From: Microbacterium sp. VKM Ac-2870
GTDB lineage: Bacteria; Actinomycetota; Actinomycetes; Actinomycetales; Microbacteriaceae
Direction of reading: 5' to 3'
Length of the DNA: 64,000 bases
Assembly (NCBI RefSeq): GCF_015350795.1
Contig: NZ_JADKSH010000006.1
Span: 122,379 to 186,378, forward strand
The notes under the pieces were generated by a model, which had not been told where the DNA came from, made no database searches, and saw only the letters and a list, made by a program, of their open reading frames with translations. The translations under genes and the position numbers were made by a program. Positions 43,140 to 52,796 of the stretch are shown here, in pieces; the first letter of the stretch is position 1, and every line of letters starts with the position of its first letter.

Positions 43140-44495
43140 GTGATCACACGGGCTTCACTGCAGCAGCGACACATCGACGACGAGACCGATGACGCCGCAG
43201 ACACCGATCTGCGCACCTACGTCCTCGATACTTCTGTCCTGTTGAGCGATCCGCGGGCATTCTTCCGGTTCGCGGAGCATTCCGTCGTCGTACCCGTCGT
43301 CGTCGTCACCGAGTTGGAGGGCAAGCGCCACGATCCGGAGATCGGCTACTTCGCCCGACAGGCGCTGCGCCACCTCGACGAACTGCGCGTCGAGCACGGC
43401 CGCCTCGACTTTCCGGTGCCCGTCGGCGAGGGCGGCACGTTGCGCGTCGAGCTGACCAACACCGACTCCTCGATCCTTCCCGCAGGTATGCGCCTGGGCG
43501 ACAACGACACCCGCATCCTCGCGGTGGCGATGCACCTCGCCCAGGAGGGCCAGGAGGTGACGGTGGTCTCCAAAGACCTCCCGATGCGTGTGAAGGCGGC
43601 CTCACTCGGCATCCCGGCCGAAGAATACTTGGCCGAGCAGGCGGTCGACAGCGGCTGGACCGGCATTGCCGACATCTCCGTATCGGGTGATGACATCAGC
43701 GACCTCTACGAGACAGAAGTCGCCACCAGCGACGAGGTGCGCGGCTTTCCCCTGAACACCGGCCTGGTCATTCACTCCGAGCGTGGCTCGGCTCTCGGTC
43801 GGGTGACTGGCGACGGCAGCTACCGCCTCGTGCGGGGAGACCGCGACGTGTTCGGGCTGCACGGACGCAGCGCCGAGCAGCGCATCGCGATCGACCTGCT
43901 GCTCGACCCCGACGTCGGCATCGTGTCGCTGGGTGGTCGAGCCGGCACCGGAAAGTCGGCTTTGGCCCTCTGCGCCGGACTCGAAGCCGTGCTGGAGCGG
44001 CAGCAGCAGAAGAAGATCATCGTGTTCCGTCCGCTCTTCGCGGTGGGCGGGCAGGAACTGGGCTACCTGCCGGGAGACCAGGCCGAGAAGATGAACCCCT
44101 GGGGTCAGGCGGTGTTCGACACCCTCGGCTCCGTGGTCACCGGGAACGTGCTGGAAGAGGTCGTCGACCGCGGGATGCTGGAAGTCATGCCCCTGACCCA
44201 CATCCGCGGACGTTCGCTGCACGACGCGTTCGTGATCGTCGACGAAGCCCAGTCGCTCGAGCGCAACGTGCTGCTCACCGTCCTGAGCCGGATCGGGCAG
44301 AACTCCCGGGTCGTGCTCACCCACGATGTCGGCCAGCGCGACAACCTGCGCGTCGGCCGCCACGACGGCATCGCTTCGGTCATCGAGACGCTCAAGGGAC
44401 ACGGCCTGTTCGGGCACGTGACGCTCGTGCGTTCCGAGCGCTCCGCGATCGCCGCGCTTGTCACCGACCTGCTGGAGCAGGGCGAACTCAGCTGA
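43140..44495 (+). CDS. PhoH family protein with N-terminal PIN domain (PhoH2-type)
   Basis: The product is 451 aa. Residues ~25-170 are a PIN RNase domain ([47 protein letters not shown], all acidic ligands present). Residues ~240-450 are a PhoH ATPase with Walker [11 protein letters not shown] (~266-275) and [10 protein letters not shown] (Walker B). PIN-PhoH (PhoH2) proteins are RNA helicase/RNases in mycobacteria. GTG 43140 is preceded by GGGAG; the 177 bp upstream hold no gene, only a possible TACGTT -10 (43032-43037) and short inverted repeats. Located before fumC and glpX as in M. tuberculosis. Confidence 0.94.
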   Translation: MITRASLQQRHIDDETDDAADTDLRTYVLDTSVLLSDPRAFFRFAEHSVVVPVVVVTELEGKRHDPEIGYFARQALRHLDELRVEHGRLDFPVPVGEGGTLRVELTNTDSSILPAGMRLGDNDTRILAVAMHLAQEGQEVTVVSKDLPMRVKAASLGIPAEEYLAEQAVDSGWTGIADISVSGDDISDLYETEVATSDEVRGFPLNTGLVIHSERGSALGRVTGDGSYRLVRGDRDVFGLHGRSAEQRIAIDLLLDPDVGIVSLGGRAGTGKSALALCAGLEAVLERQQQKKIIVFRPLFAVGGQELGYLPGDQAEKMNPWGQAVFDTLGSVVTGNVLEEVVDRGMLEVMPLTHIRGRSLHDAFVIVDEAQSLERNVLLTVLSRIGQNSRVVLTHDVGQRDNLRVGRHDGIASVIETLKGHGLFGHVTLVRSERSAIAALVTDLLEQGELS

Positions 44496-44503
44496 TCGTC
44501 ACG

Positions 44504-44547
44504 GTGCGTGGCGAGGGCTACTCCCAGCGGTAGCCCTCGCCACGCAC
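44504..44547. terminator. 18-bp perfect hairpin at convergent phoH/response-regulator ends
   Basis: GTGCGTGGCGAGGGCTAC (44504-44521) is exactly inverted at 44530-44547 around an 8-nt loop. The right arm is the last codons of the response-regulator gene (VRGEGY), and its stop lies in the left arm. A strong bidirectional terminator-like stem without a T-run. Confidence 0.75.
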
Positions 44548-45174
44548 GGTCGTGATGTGGTCGGCGCCGAGCTTGGCGCGCAAGTAGCGCACGTACACGT
44601 CGACGACATTCGAGCCCGGGTCGAAATCGAGGCCCCAGATGCGGCTGAGGAGTGTTTCGCGGGTCAGCACCGCACCGGGATGGCGCAAGAACTGCTCGGC
44701 GAGGGCGAACTCGCGCGCCGACAGGTCGACATCGCGTCCGGCGACGGTGGTGCGCCGCGCGAGGAGATCCAACGTGACATCCCCCTGCGTCAGCACCATG
44801 GTGATCGTGCCGGTGCGCTCACGCAGTCGTGAGCGCACGCGTGCCATCAGCTCGGCCAACGAGAACGGCTTCGGGACGTAGTCGCTGGCACCGGCATCCA
44901 GTCCGTCGACGGCGTCGCGCGCCGAACTGCGTGCCGTGAGCATGATGACCGGGACCGAGGCTCCGTCGGAGCGCAGATGCCGGAGCACCTCGAATCCGTC
45001 CATCGTGGGAAGGCCGACGTCGAGGATCACGAGGTCGATGTCGCCCTGACGCGCGCGGTCGAGCCCGGCGGGCCCGTCGTCAGACGCAACGCACTCGTAG
45101 CCCTCGGCCGTCAGCGCGCGTGTGACCATCGCCACGATGTGCGGTTCATCATCGATGATGAGGATGCGAGTCAT
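44518..45174 (-). CDS. OmpR-family response regulator
   Basis: The product is 218 aa: receiver with IIDDEP, VILDVGLPTMDG (phospho-Asp52), MLTARSS and YVPKPFS, then a winged-helix domain with LTRETLLSRIWGLDFD, VDVYVRYLRAKLG and TTVRGEGYRWE at the end. It overlaps the kinase stop by 4 bp (ATGA), with the kinase first, the reverse of the usual regulator-first order. Located downstream of fumC, which is itself 35 bp from the kinase, so fumC read-through may contribute. Targets unknown. Confidence 0.93.
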   Translation of the reverse strand: MTRILIIDDEPHIVAMVTRALTAEGYECVASDDGPAGLDRARQGDIDLVILDVGLPTMDGFEVLRHLRSDGASVPVIMLTARSSARDAVDGLDAGASDYVPKPFSLAELMARVRSRLRERTGTITMVLTQGDVTLDLLARRTTVAGRDVDLSAREFALAEQFLRHPGAVLTRETLLSRIWGLDFDPGSNVVDVYVRYLRAKLGADHITTVRGEGYRWE

Positions 45175-46160
45175 CCGGAAGCCTCCCGTTGTTGGACGAC
45201 GTCCCCCGCACGCACAGGCGTCGGGAGGGTCGCCTGTGTGCCGATGGGGATTTCAATGGTGAACGTCGCGCCGCCGCCCGGGGTGTCGGCGACGACGCAA
45301 TGACCGCCGTGCGCCTTGGCGATCGCATCGACGATCGCCAAGCCCAGCCCCGAACCGCCGACCGAGCGCTTTCCGGTGCCGCGGTCGAAGCGTCGAAAGA
45401 TGCGATGGCGCACGGCGGGGGCGATGCCGGCTCCGTGGTCACGGACCCAGAGCTGAGCACCCGAGGGATGCACGGCGCTACCGATCTCGATGGGCGAGTC
45501 GGACGGGGTGTACTTCGCGGCGTTGTCCGCCAGCTGCAGCCACGCCTGGAGCAGCCGGTCGTGATCGCCGTGGATGATGCCGGAAGCCTCTTGCTCCAGG
45601 CTCCAGCCGTGGCCGCCGATGACCGTGACCAGCTCGGAGACCCGCTGGGTGAGAGCGGCGAGGTCGACGTCGCCCATGGTGAAGTTGTCGCTCTCCGCAG
45701 CGGCGAGCAGGTCGATGTCGCCGATGAGTCGGGTCATCCGATCAAGCTCGGCGATTCCCAAGGCGCGCGTCGCTCCCACGTCGACGGGATCCTCGGGGTC
45801 CATGAGTTCGAGGTGACCCCGCACGATCGTGATCGGCGTCTTCAGTTCGTGGCGCACGTCATCGAGCAGCCGGCGCTGGGCGTCGAACAGGGCGTCCGGA
45901 GTGTCCAGGCCCTCGGGTGGCCCGGGCGATGCCGGGTCATCGATCAGAAACCATCCGACGACGGTCGTTACCGCCAGCGTCAACGCGCCGGCAGCGGCGA
46001 AGACACCGACGGCGCTCCAGGTGGTCTCCGCTCCGGTCACCGCATGCAGCACGAGCAGAGCGAGCCCGGTGAAAGCGAAACCGGCCGCCACGACGGCGAG
46101 GATCACCGCCAGCGTGCGCGCACGACGACTCGTCGGGACGAGGCGAGCGGCGCGGTTCAC
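45171..46160 (-). CDS. Intramembrane-sensing-type histidine kinase
   Basis: The product is 329 aa. Two membrane segments (~17-40 and ~49-73) are separated by only about eight residues, so there is no extracytoplasmic sensor domain and no HAMP domain; DHp follows directly with DDVRHELKTPITIVRGHLEL (His104), then LQLADNAAKYTP, RDHGAGI and GGSGLGLAI ATP-binding boxes. The topology resembles intramembrane-sensing kinases that monitor envelope stress. GTG 46160 start. Its regulator overlaps downstream. Confidence 0.9.
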   Translation of the reverse strand: MNRAARLVPTSRRARTLAVILAVVAAGFAFTGLALLVLHAVTGAETTWSAVGVFAAAGALTLAVTTVVGWFLIDDPASPGPPEGLDTPDALFDAQRRLLDDVRHELKTPITIVRGHLELMDPEDPVDVGATRALGIAELDRMTRLIGDIDLLAAAESDNFTMGDVDLAALTQRVSELVTVIGGHGWSLEQEASGIIHGDHDRLLQAWLQLADNAAKYTPSDSPIEIGSAVHPSGAQLWVRDHGAGIAPAVRHRIFRRFDRGTGKRSVGGSGLGLAIVDAIAKAHGGHCVVADTPGGGATFTIEIPIGTQATLPTPVRAGDVVQQREASG

Positions 46161-46195
46161 GTGATGATTATCGACCCGGATGCGTCGTCGTGCGA

Positions 46196-47593
46196 TCAGC
46201 CCGGGTGTGTCATGGAAAGCAGGTCGAGCTTCTCATCGAGCTGCTGCTCGGTCAGCTCGCCGCGTTCGACGTATCCCAGTTCGATGACGGCCTCGCGGAC
46301 GGTGATGCCCTGGGCGACGGCGTGCTTGGCGATCTTGGCTGCCGCTTCGTACCCGATCAGCTTGTTGAGGGGTGTCACGATCGACGGGGACATGCCGGCG
46401 AAGGCGGCGGCTCGCTCGAGGTTGGCCTGCAGCCCATCCACCGTCTTGTCGGCGAGGACTCGCATGGCGTTGGAGAGCAGGCGGATCGACTCCAGCAGCG
46501 CGGTGCCCATGACGGGGATCGCGACGTTGAGCTCGAACGAGCCCGACGCGCCCGCCCACGCCACGGTGGCATCGTTTCCGATCACACGGGCGCACACCAT
46601 CAGGGTCGCTTCGGGAACCACGGGGTTCACCTTGCCGGGCATGATCGACGAGCCCGGCTGAAGATCGGGGATGTGCAGCTCGCCGAGACCGGTGTTGGGT
46701 CCGGAGCCCATCCATCGCAGGTCGTTGTTGATCTTGGTGAGCGACACCGCGATGGTGCGCAACGCACCCGAGGCTTCGACGAGGCCGTCGCGGTTGGCCT
46801 GGGCCTCGAAGTGGTCCTTCGCCTCGGTGATGGGCAGCTCGGTCTCTGCGGCTAACAGCGCGATCACCTTCTGGGGGAAGCCCTGCGGAGTGTTGATGCC
46901 TGTACCGACGGCTGTGCCGCCCAGCGGCACCTCACCCACGCGGGGCAGGACGGCCCGTACCCGCTCGATGCCCAGGCGGATCTGGCGCGCGTAGCCGCCG
47001 AACTCCTGCCCGAGAGTCACCGGTGTGGCATCCATGAGGTGCGTGCGGCCGGACTTGACGGCATCCTTCCAGAGCACCGCCTTGGCCTCGAGCGCCACAG
47101 CGAGGTGGTCCAACGCCGGGATCAGGTCATCGATGAGCGCCTGCGTGACGGCGATGTGCACCGACGTCGGGAACACGTCGTTGGAGGACTGCGACGCATT
47201 GACGTGGTCGTTCGGGTGCACCGTGGCGCCGAGCTTCCGCGTCGCGAGAGAGGCGAGCACCTCGTTCATGTTCATGTTCGACGACGTGCCCGACCCGGTC
47301 TGGTAGGTGTCGACGGGGAAGTGTGCGTCGTAGCGGCCGGAGATCACGTCGTCGGCGGCGGCGGCGATCGCGTCGGCAATGGCGCCGTCGAGGGTGCCGA
47401 GCTCCTTGTTGGCGAGTGCAGCGGCCTTCTTGATGCGCGCGAGCGCCGCGATCTGCGTCGACTCGAGCCCGGTCCCGGAGATGGGGAAGTTCTCCACGGC
47501 GCGCTGTGTCTGCGCGGCGTACAGTGCGTCTTTCGGAACGCGCACCTCGCCCATGGTGTCGTGCTCGATGCGGTACTCGGTGGTGTCGGTCAT
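46196..47593 (-). CDS. fumC: Class II fumarate hydratase
   Basis: The product is 465 aa. Reversibly hydrates fumarate to malate in the TCA cycle without an iron-sulfur cluster. Features: [51 protein letters not shown] with the catalytic His, and the superfamily signature [11 protein letters not shown] with the catalytic Ser loop. ATG 47593 is preferred: GAGG is about 10 nt upstream, whereas the in-frame GTG 47602 would sit directly on it. Downstream of carbonic anhydrase (85-bp gap). Position near glpX and xseAB is conserved in actinobacteria. Confidence 0.97.
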   Translation of the reverse strand: MTDTTEYRIEHDTMGEVRVPKDALYAAQTQRAVENFPISGTGLESTQIAALARIKKAAALANKELGTLDGAIADAIAAAADDVISGRYDAHFPVDTYQTGSGTSSNMNMNEVLASLATRKLGATVHPNDHVNASQSSNDVFPTSVHIAVTQALIDDLIPALDHLAVALEAKAVLWKDAVKSGRTHLMDATPVTLGQEFGGYARQIRLGIERVRAVLPRVGEVPLGGTAVGTGINTPQGFPQKVIALLAAETELPITEAKDHFEAQANRDGLVEASGALRTIAVSLTKINNDLRWMGSGPNTGLGELHIPDLQPGSSIMPGKVNPVVPEATLMVCARVIGNDATVAWAGASGSFELNVAIPVMGTALLESIRLLSNAMRVLADKTVDGLQANLERAAAFAGMSPSIVTPLNKLIGYEAAAKIAKHAVAQGITVREAVIELGYVERGELTEQQLDEKLDLLSMTHPG

Positions 47594-47678
47594 TGCGGTC
47601 ACATCCTCGTTTCCTGTGCGTGTTCTGTTGTGCTCCGCCCCGTCGGCCGGCCGGACGCCGGTGCGCGGGCGGTGGTGC

Positions 47679-48329
47679 TCAGGGCTGGTCGAGCCCGACC
47701 GCGACGTGGGGGACGGCCGTGCCTTCGATCAGTCGATAGTTCGCTCCGACAATGCCCAGGCGGCCATCGGCCACCGCATCGGAGATGAGTCGGGAGGAGG
47801 CGAGGATGTCGTCGACCGTGTTCTTGAGGTGCTCGCGGCCGACCTCCTCGGCGTCGAGCGTTCGCGGATCGACGTCGCCGCCGGCGTCACGCAGGACCGC
47901 GCGGGCGGCGGGCACGATGCGGGAGATGAGTCGCCAGATGTGGGGCGGAAGTTCGGGAGAACCGAGCGCGGTCGAGTCGATGGCGGCGCGGACCGCGCCA
48001 CAGGCGTCGTGCGCGAGGACGATGATCAGCGAGACATCGAGGGCGGCGACCGCGTACTCGAGGCTCGCGATCGCCGAGTCTGAGGCGATCTGACCGGCGT
48101 TGCGCACGACGAAAAGATCTCCGAGGCCTTGATCGAAGATGATCTCGGCGGCCAGACGCGAGTCTGCGCAGCCGAACAGTGCCGCGCGTGGCGTTTGCGC
48201 GTTCGCCAGTTCGTTCCGGTGCTCGACATCCTGACGGGGATGCCGGGGCTGACCGGTGACGAAGCGTTCGTTGCCCTCCCGCATCTCGGCCCAGACGGTG
48301 GTCGGAGTCGGTCGTGGGGTCACGCTCAT
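47679..48329 (-). CDS. Beta-class carbonic anhydrase
   Basis: The product is 216 aa. It hydrates CO2 to bicarbonate. Zinc ligands are Cys54 and, in LAHDACGAV, His107 and Cys110; the Asp56-Arg58 dyad appears in [19 protein letters not shown] is the substrate-side loop. GAGGAGAAAC precedes ATG 48329, and the start overlaps the DUF4245 stop (ATGA). It is the last gene of the xseA-xseB-DUF4245 unit, an association seen in actinobacteria; bicarbonate could supply PEP carboxylase and fatty-acid synthesis. Confidence 0.95.
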   Translation of the reverse strand: MSVTPRPTPTTVWAEMREGNERFVTGQPRHPRQDVEHRNELANAQTPRAALFGCADSRLAAEIIFDQGLGDLFVVRNAGQIASDSAIASLEYAVAALDVSLIIVLAHDACGAVRAAIDSTALGSPELPPHIWRLISRIVPAARAVLRDAGGDVDPRTLDAEEVGREHLKNTVDDILASSRLISDAVADGRLGIVGANYRLIEGTAVPHVAVGLDQP

Positions 48330-48952
48330 TGTTTCTCCTCGCGCAGAGTCAGGATCTGAGAGGTCACTCCGGTGGCGGCGACGGCCGCCGTCGCCGCGTC
48401 GGTCGCTCCATAGATGAGCACGGTGTCGGGGCCGGCTTTCGTCGAGATCGCGTAGGAGACGGTGTCGGTGCGTGCCGCCGCGGGGATCGTGTACTCGTCC
48501 CAGACGATGCTGTCGATCGTGACGCTGCCGGTGGGGGCGAATCCGCCGAGCACCTTGGCGGGCCACGTTGCGTCGGCGTCGATTCCCTGAGCCACGCGCA
48601 CATAGCCGCTCGGCGGCGCGTAGATGACGCGCCACATCGAGCCCTCGAGGCGCGCGGAGTTGGCGCGCCAATCCGAAGGGACCGAAGGAACGAGCAACGT
48701 CCGTCCGAGGGAGGCGGACGCGCTCTGCGCCGCCGCCGCGACGTCGGCTTCTTCCGGTTCGGGGAGGGAGCCGCGGGGCACCCCGAAGTAGACGACGGCC
48801 ACGACCGCCATCGTCACCAGAAGCGCCGCGACCAGGTTTCGGAAGGTCTTGCTCTGGCGGTAGGCGCGCGACGCAGCCGCCTTGCGATCGGCGGTCTCCT
48901 CCGCGGTCTCCGGACGACCGAGCTCGGCGACGATACGAGGACCGGTGGCCAT
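48326..48952 (-). CDS. DUF4245-domain membrane protein
   Basis: The product is 208 aa: a cytoplasmic N-terminus, one membrane segment (~40-60) and an extracytoplasmic domain with GRTLLVPSVPSDWRANSARL and TWPAKVLGGFAPTGSVTI, typical of the actinobacterial DUF4245 family. ATG 48952 shares a base with the xseB stop and its own stop overlaps the carbonic anhydrase start, so the three are translationally linked. Function unknown; the mycobacterial homologue sits by glpX/fumC. Confidence 0.87.
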   Translation of the reverse strand: MATGPRIVAELGRPETAEETADRKAAASRAYRQSKTFRNLVAALLVTMAVVAVVYFGVPRGSLPEPEEADVAAAAQSASASLGRTLLVPSVPSDWRANSARLEGSMWRVIYAPPSGYVRVAQGIDADATWPAKVLGGFAPTGSVTIDSIVWDEYTIPAAARTDTVSYAISTKAGPDTVLIYGATDAATAAVAATGVTSQILTLREEKQ

Positions 48953-49173
48953 CAGGACTCCGCGTCCGCAGGACGGGCCGCGTCGAGCAACCGCTTGGCT
49001 CCCCGCAACCACTCTTCACAGCGGGCCGCCAGCGCTTCACCGCGTGTCCACAAGGCCAGAGAGTGCTCGAGCGTGGGTGATCCCTGCTCGAGCTCGGCGA
49101 CGACGCGCACGAGCTCGTCGCGTGCCTGCTCGAACGAGAGATCGGCGACGTCGGCGGCCGTGTCGCTGGTCAT
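48952..49173 (-). CDS. xseB: Exodeoxyribonuclease VII small subunit
   Basis: The product is 73 aa. XseB subunits bind the helical stalk of XseA in the single-strand-specific exonuclease VII. The signature [20 protein letters not shown] followed by [18 protein letters not shown] is standard. ATG 49173 lies 7 nt after TAGAAT (49186-49181, minus), a box overlapping the xseA stop, so xseB may also have its own leaderless promoter. ATG 49182 in frame is less likely. Confidence 0.93.
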   Translation of the reverse strand: MTSDTAADVADLSFEQARDELVRVVAELEQGSPTLEHSLALWTRGEALAARCEEWLRGAKRLLDAARPADAES

Positions 49174-49180
49174 GGCGTCC

Positions 49181-49186
49181 ATTCTA
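49181..49186 (-). promoter_or_regulatory. Internal -10 box before xseB
   Basis: TAGAAT on the minus strand, overlapping the xseA stop, 7 nt before ATG 49173. Confidence 0.45.
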
Positions 49187-50467
49187 GGACGGGCCGCCGG
49201 CATCCTCCGCGACGCGCCCCCCGGAGCGCGCCGCGAATGAACCGTCGGCCACGGTGATCGTGACGTCGGTCCCGGCGGGGGCCTGTGCGGCGTCGCGGAC
49301 GATCACCCCACCGTCCAGATGGGCGATGGCGTAGCCGCGTGCGAGGGTCGCTCCCGGTGAGAGCGCTCGGAGCGAGGCACGCAGCTGCACGGTCGTCCGT
49401 TCCGCCGCATCGAATCCCCGGGTGACGATGTCTCGACCGCGCGACACCAACGTCCACAGCTCGTGGGAGCGGGGGGTCAACAGCGATTCGGGGGAGCGCA
49501 GAACAGGGCGTGAGCGCAGCTGCTCCAACTGAGCGATGTCGTGCGAGATGCGCTGGGTGAGTCGAGTGCGCGCGCGCGACCGCAGCTGCTGCACCAGCGC
49601 TCGTTGTTCCGATACGTCGGGAACGACCTTCTTGGCCGCATCGGTCGGCGTCGAAGCCCGGAGATCCGCGACGTCATCCAGGAGCGGGTGGTCGTTCTCG
49701 TGCCCGATGGCAGAGACGACGGGGGTGGATGCCGCGGCCACCGCGCGGACGAGTCTCTCATCGCTGAAACCGAGCAGCGTCTGAGGGTCACCTCCGCCGC
49801 GCGCGATGACGATCACGTCGACCTCGGAGTCGGCGTCGAGGGCATTCAACGCCGCGATCGTCTCGGGAACGCAACGATCACCCTGAACCGCGGCGTGGAC
49901 GGTGCGAAATCGCACGTCGGGCCAGCGCAGTTCGGCGTTTCGGAGCACGTCCTTCTCGGCGTCGCTGCGTTCTCCGGTGATGAGGCCCACGACGTGGGGG
50001 AGGAAGGGGATGCGCTTCTTGCGTTCCGGATCGAACAGTCCCTCGGCACGCAGCGTCGCCCGCAGCCGCTCGAGACGTTCGAGTTGATCGCCGAGGCCGG
50101 TGTGGCGCATCGCGGAGACCGTGAATGTGAAGTCGCCGGTCTTGACGAAGAAGTCGCTCTTCACGCAGGCGACGACGAGGTCGCCCACCTTGAGATCGTC
50201 AGGCAGGCGCTGCAGCGTCGACGACCACAGGCGGAAGGAGATCATGGCGTCGCCGCCGGCATCCTTGAGGCGCCCGAACACGTGGCCGCCCCGCAGGTTC
50301 CACGCGGTGATCTCGCCCTCGACCCACACCGAGCCCCAGGTCGACACGAAGCCGCGGATCGTCTCGTTCAGGCGCGACACCGATGTCGGCGCATCCGGGC
50401 GCGAATCGCGGGGCGCGACCGCATCCGGGGGCGTATTTTCGCCGGGCGCAGACGCGAACGAAGCCAT
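49184..50467 (-). CDS. xseA: Exodeoxyribonuclease VII large subunit
   Basis: The product is 427 aa: an N-terminal OB fold ([24 protein letters not shown]), the catalytic domain with [37 protein letters not shown] and [17 protein letters not shown], then a long helical stalk and a C-terminal segment with [13 protein letters not shown]. It degrades single-stranded DNA from both ends in repair. GGAAAGG precedes ATG 50467. xseA is separated from xseB by 10 bp and divergent from ispH, an arrangement shared with M. tuberculosis (Rv1108c-Rv1107c/Rv1110). Confidence 0.96.
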   Translation of the reverse strand: MASFASAPGENTPPDAVAPRDSRPDAPTSVSRLNETIRGFVSTWGSVWVEGEITAWNLRGGHVFGRLKDAGGDAMISFRLWSSTLQRLPDDLKVGDLVVACVKSDFFVKTGDFTFTVSAMRHTGLGDQLERLERLRATLRAEGLFDPERKKRIPFLPHVVGLITGERSDAEKDVLRNAELRWPDVRFRTVHAAVQGDRCVPETIAALNALDADSEVDVIVIARGGGDPQTLLGFSDERLVRAVAAASTPVVSAIGHENDHPLLDDVADLRASTPTDAAKKVVPDVSEQRALVQQLRSRARTRLTQRISHDIAQLEQLRSRPVLRSPESLLTPRSHELWTLVSRGRDIVTRGFDAAERTTVQLRASLRALSPGATLARGYAIAHLDGGVIVRDAAQAPAGTDVTITVADGSFAARSGGRVAEDAGGPS

Positions 50468-50516
50468 CGTGACCTTTCCGCCGCGCGCATGCGGCCCTCA
50501 CTCAGCCCGCTCTCCC

Positions 50517-50522
50517 TAGAAT
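50517..50522 (+). promoter_or_regulatory. -10 box of ispH
   Basis: TAGAAT, 6 nt before GTG 50529 (leaderless). Confidence 0.6.
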
Positions 50523-50528
50523 CGAGGG

Positions 50529-51590
50529 GTGAGCAGCACTGCCGTCCGTCTACCGACGCCCCATATCCCAGGCCCGCGCGGACGGCTTCAGGATAACCCG
50601 GTCCGCGGACACAAGAAGGTTCTGCTGGCGTCGCCCCGCGGGTACTGCGCCGGTGTCGACCGTGCGGTCATCGCTGTCGAGAAGGCGCTGGAGCGCTATG
50701 GCGCGCCGGTGTATGTGCGCAAGCAGATCGTGCACAACATCCACGTCGTCACCGAGCTCGAGACCAAGGGGGCGATCTTCGTCGAAGAAGTCGACGAGGT
50801 GCCCGAAGGATCGCACGTCGTCTTCAGCGCCCACGGCGTCTCGCCGGCGGTTGTGGACGCGGCATCCGACCGAGGGCTGCAGGCCATCGACGCGACGTGC
50901 CCGCTCGTGACGAAGGTGCACCGCGAAGCGGTCCGATTCGCCCGCGACGACTTCGAGATCCTCCTCATCGGCCACGAGGGGCACGAAGAGGTCGAGGGTA
51001 CGGCAGGCGAAGCTCCCGACCACGTGACGGTCGTCAACTCGCCGCTCGAGGCCGACCGCGTCGTGGTGAAAGATCCGTCGAAGGTGGTCTGGCTGTCGCA
51101 GACGACGCTCTCCGTCGACGAGACGATGGAGACCGTGCGGCGGTTGCGCGAGCGATTCCCGCAGCTGCAGGATCCGCCGTCCGACGACATCTGCTACGCC
51201 ACGCAGAACCGACAGGTGGCGATCAAGAAGGTCGCCAAGGATGCCGACCTCGTCATCGTGGTGGGCTCGTCGAACTCGTCGAACTCGGTGCGCCTCGTCG
51301 AAGTGGCGCTGGAGTACGGGGCCAAGGCTGCCTACCGGGTCGACTATGCCCACGAGATCCAGCAGGCGTGGCTGGACGGCGTCGAGACAGTGGGTGTGAC
51401 CAGCGGCGCTTCGGTGCCCGAGGTGCTCGTCCAGGAAGTGCTCGCCGACCTCGCCGGCGCCGGGTATGCGGATGTCGAGCAGGTGCGCACCGCAGAGGAG
51501 GACCTCATGTTCTCGCTGCCCAAGGAATTGCGTCAGGACTCGAGCGGGCGACGCGACGACCGCGCGTTGGGCGGGCGGGCGCGCTCGTGA
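50529..51590 (+). CDS. ispH: 4-hydroxy-3-methylbut-2-enyl diphosphate reductase
   Basis: The product is 353 aa. Final MEP-pathway enzyme, reducing HMBPP to IPP and DMAPP with a [4Fe-4S] cluster. Cluster ligands Cys40 (SPRGYCAGV), Cys124 ([10 protein letters not shown]) and Cys222 ([11 protein letters not shown]) are all present, as are the HNIHVV and FSAHGVSP substrate motifs and the catalytic-region TQNRQ. GTG 50529 start is leaderless. Stop overlaps the DUF6264 gene (GTGA). The products feed the cis-prenyl transferase encoded 10 kb upstream. Confidence 0.97.
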   Translation: MSSTAVRLPTPHIPGPRGRLQDNPVRGHKKVLLASPRGYCAGVDRAVIAVEKALERYGAPVYVRKQIVHNIHVVTELETKGAIFVEEVDEVPEGSHVVFSAHGVSPAVVDAASDRGLQAIDATCPLVTKVHREAVRFARDDFEILLIGHEGHEEVEGTAGEAPDHVTVVNSPLEADRVVVKDPSKVVWLSQTTLSVDETMETVRRLRERFPQLQDPPSDDICYATQNRQVAIKKVAKDADLVIVVGSSNSSNSVRLVEVALEYGAKAAYRVDYAHEIQQAWLDGVETVGVTSGASVPEVLVQEVLADLAGAGYADVEQVRTAEEDLMFSLPKELRQDSSGRRDDRALGGRARS

Positions 51591-52165
51591 GCGACCCGCA
51601 CGCACCTGGGATGCCCGAGCAGAGCGCCGAGGCACCGCGCCCCCGTCCGCAGTACGGCGAGTACGCCACGCCGGAGGAGCAGCGCGCGCGCATCCAGAGC
51701 CCTTCCGCCGGGGCGCCGCACCCTCACCCCGTGCTGCCGCACACGGCGCCCTCGCATATGCCACCGCCGACAGTGCCCGCCACGACGGCGGCCGCGCGCC
51801 CGACCCGCACCGCGGATCGCGTCATCACCTTCGCTCTGCTCGTCTACGGCCTCGTGACGGTGCTGAGCGCTGTTCCGCAGCTCTGGGATTTCACCGGTTT
51901 TGCGCAGACCTGGATGCGGGTCGCCGGTATCGACGCGACCTTCACCAACACGGCGCAGGGCGATCTGTGGGGTCGTGTCGCCGCGCTCGTGTTCATCGGC
52001 GGCTGGCTGCTGACCGCCGTGCTGTCCTGGCTGTCCGTCCGGGCACGGCGGCTGTCATGGTGGATTCCTCTCGTGGGCGCCATCGTTACGTTCATCGTCG
52101 CCACGGTGTGCCTCACGGTCCCCCTCCTGGGCGACCCTGCGATCGTGAGTCACTTCGCGCGATGA
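51587..52165 (+). CDS. DUF6264-type membrane protein
   Basis: The product is 192 aa: a Pro/His/Ala-rich cytoplasmic N-terminal half, including [16 protein letters not shown], then three hydrophobic segments (~80-100, ~128-148, ~157-180). The PxYGEYAxPEEQ pattern is a feature of a family frequent in Microbacteriaceae (DUF6264). Both ends overlap neighbours by 4 bp (ispH upstream, MOSC gene downstream). Function unknown. Confidence 0.8.
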   Translation: MSDPHAPGMPEQSAEAPRPRPQYGEYATPEEQRARIQSPSAGAPHPHPVLPHTAPSHMPPPTVPATTAAARPTRTADRVITFALLVYGLVTVLSAVPQLWDFTGFAQTWMRVAGIDATFTNTAQGDLWGRVAALVFIGGWLLTAVLSWLSVRARRLSWWIPLVGAIVTFIVATVCLTVPLLGDPAIVSHFAR

Positions 52166-52731
52166 GTGACACCGGCGTCCTTCTCGCCGTCTGCGTCGTG
52201 CGGGCCCTCCGACCGGATGCCGGATCGCTCGGCGTGACGGCGATCGACAAGACGGCGGTCGAGGGTCCCGTGCGGCTCGGACGCTACGGCGCCTACGCCG
52301 ACGTCCAGGCGAATCGAAAGCACCACGGCGGCCTCGACAAAGCGCTCTATGCGTATGCACAGCACGACGCCGACTTCTGGTCCGCACAATTGGGTGCGCC
52401 GTTGCCCGCGGGATGGTTCGGCGAGAACCTGCGCGTGGACGGCCTCGACGTCAACCGGTCGCGGATCGGTGAGCGCTGGCGAATCGGAGAGACGGCGGTC
52501 GTGGAGGTCACCATGCCGCGGACGCCCTGCCAGACGTTTGCGCGCTGGGTGCGCACCGTCGATCGTTCGGCGGAGCGTGGCTGGGTGCGCCGCTTCTCGA
52601 GCGAGCGTCGCCTCGGTCCGTACTTGCGAGTCGTCCGGACCGGGTCGGTCCGTGCGGGCGATTCCATTTCCGTGATCCACGTGCCGGAGGGTGCGCCCGG
52701 GCTGCTGGACGCATACGTGGATCCCGCCTGA
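52162..52731 (+). CDS. MOSC-domain protein (YiiM-like)
   Basis: The product is 189 aa. MOSC domains bind and transfer sulfur, often with molybdenum cofactor, and YiiM-like members act in molybdoenzyme-linked N-hydroxy compound reduction. Features: KHHGGLDKALYAYAQHD, PAGWFGENLRVDGLD, IGERWRIG, and the sulfur-accepting Cys in TMPRTPCQTFA. No Moco biosynthesis gene is nearby. Start ATG 52162 overlaps the upstream stop (ATGA), so it ends the ispH transcript. Confidence 0.9.
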   Translation: MSDTGVLLAVCVVRALRPDAGSLGVTAIDKTAVEGPVRLGRYGAYADVQANRKHHGGLDKALYAYAQHDADFWSAQLGAPLPAGWFGENLRVDGLDVNRSRIGERWRIGETAVVEVTMPRTPCQTFARWVRTVDRSAERGWVRRFSSERRLGPYLRVVRTGSVRAGDSISVIHVPEGAPGLLDAYVDPA

Positions 52732-52738
52732 GACGACA

Positions 52739-52794
52739 GCACCAACGCACAGCGCCCCGGAACCGAACGGCTCCGGGGCGCTGTTCGTTGGTGC
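52739..52794. terminator. 23-bp hairpin between convergent MOSC gene and fbaA
   Basis: Arms 52739-52761 and 52772-52794 are complementary with one mismatch, with a 10-nt loop; the core is AGCGCCCCGG/CCGGGGCGCT. It begins 8 nt after the MOSC stop and ends 2 nt before the fbaA stop, so it can end transcripts from both sides. Confidence 0.85.
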
Positions 52795-52796
52795 GC

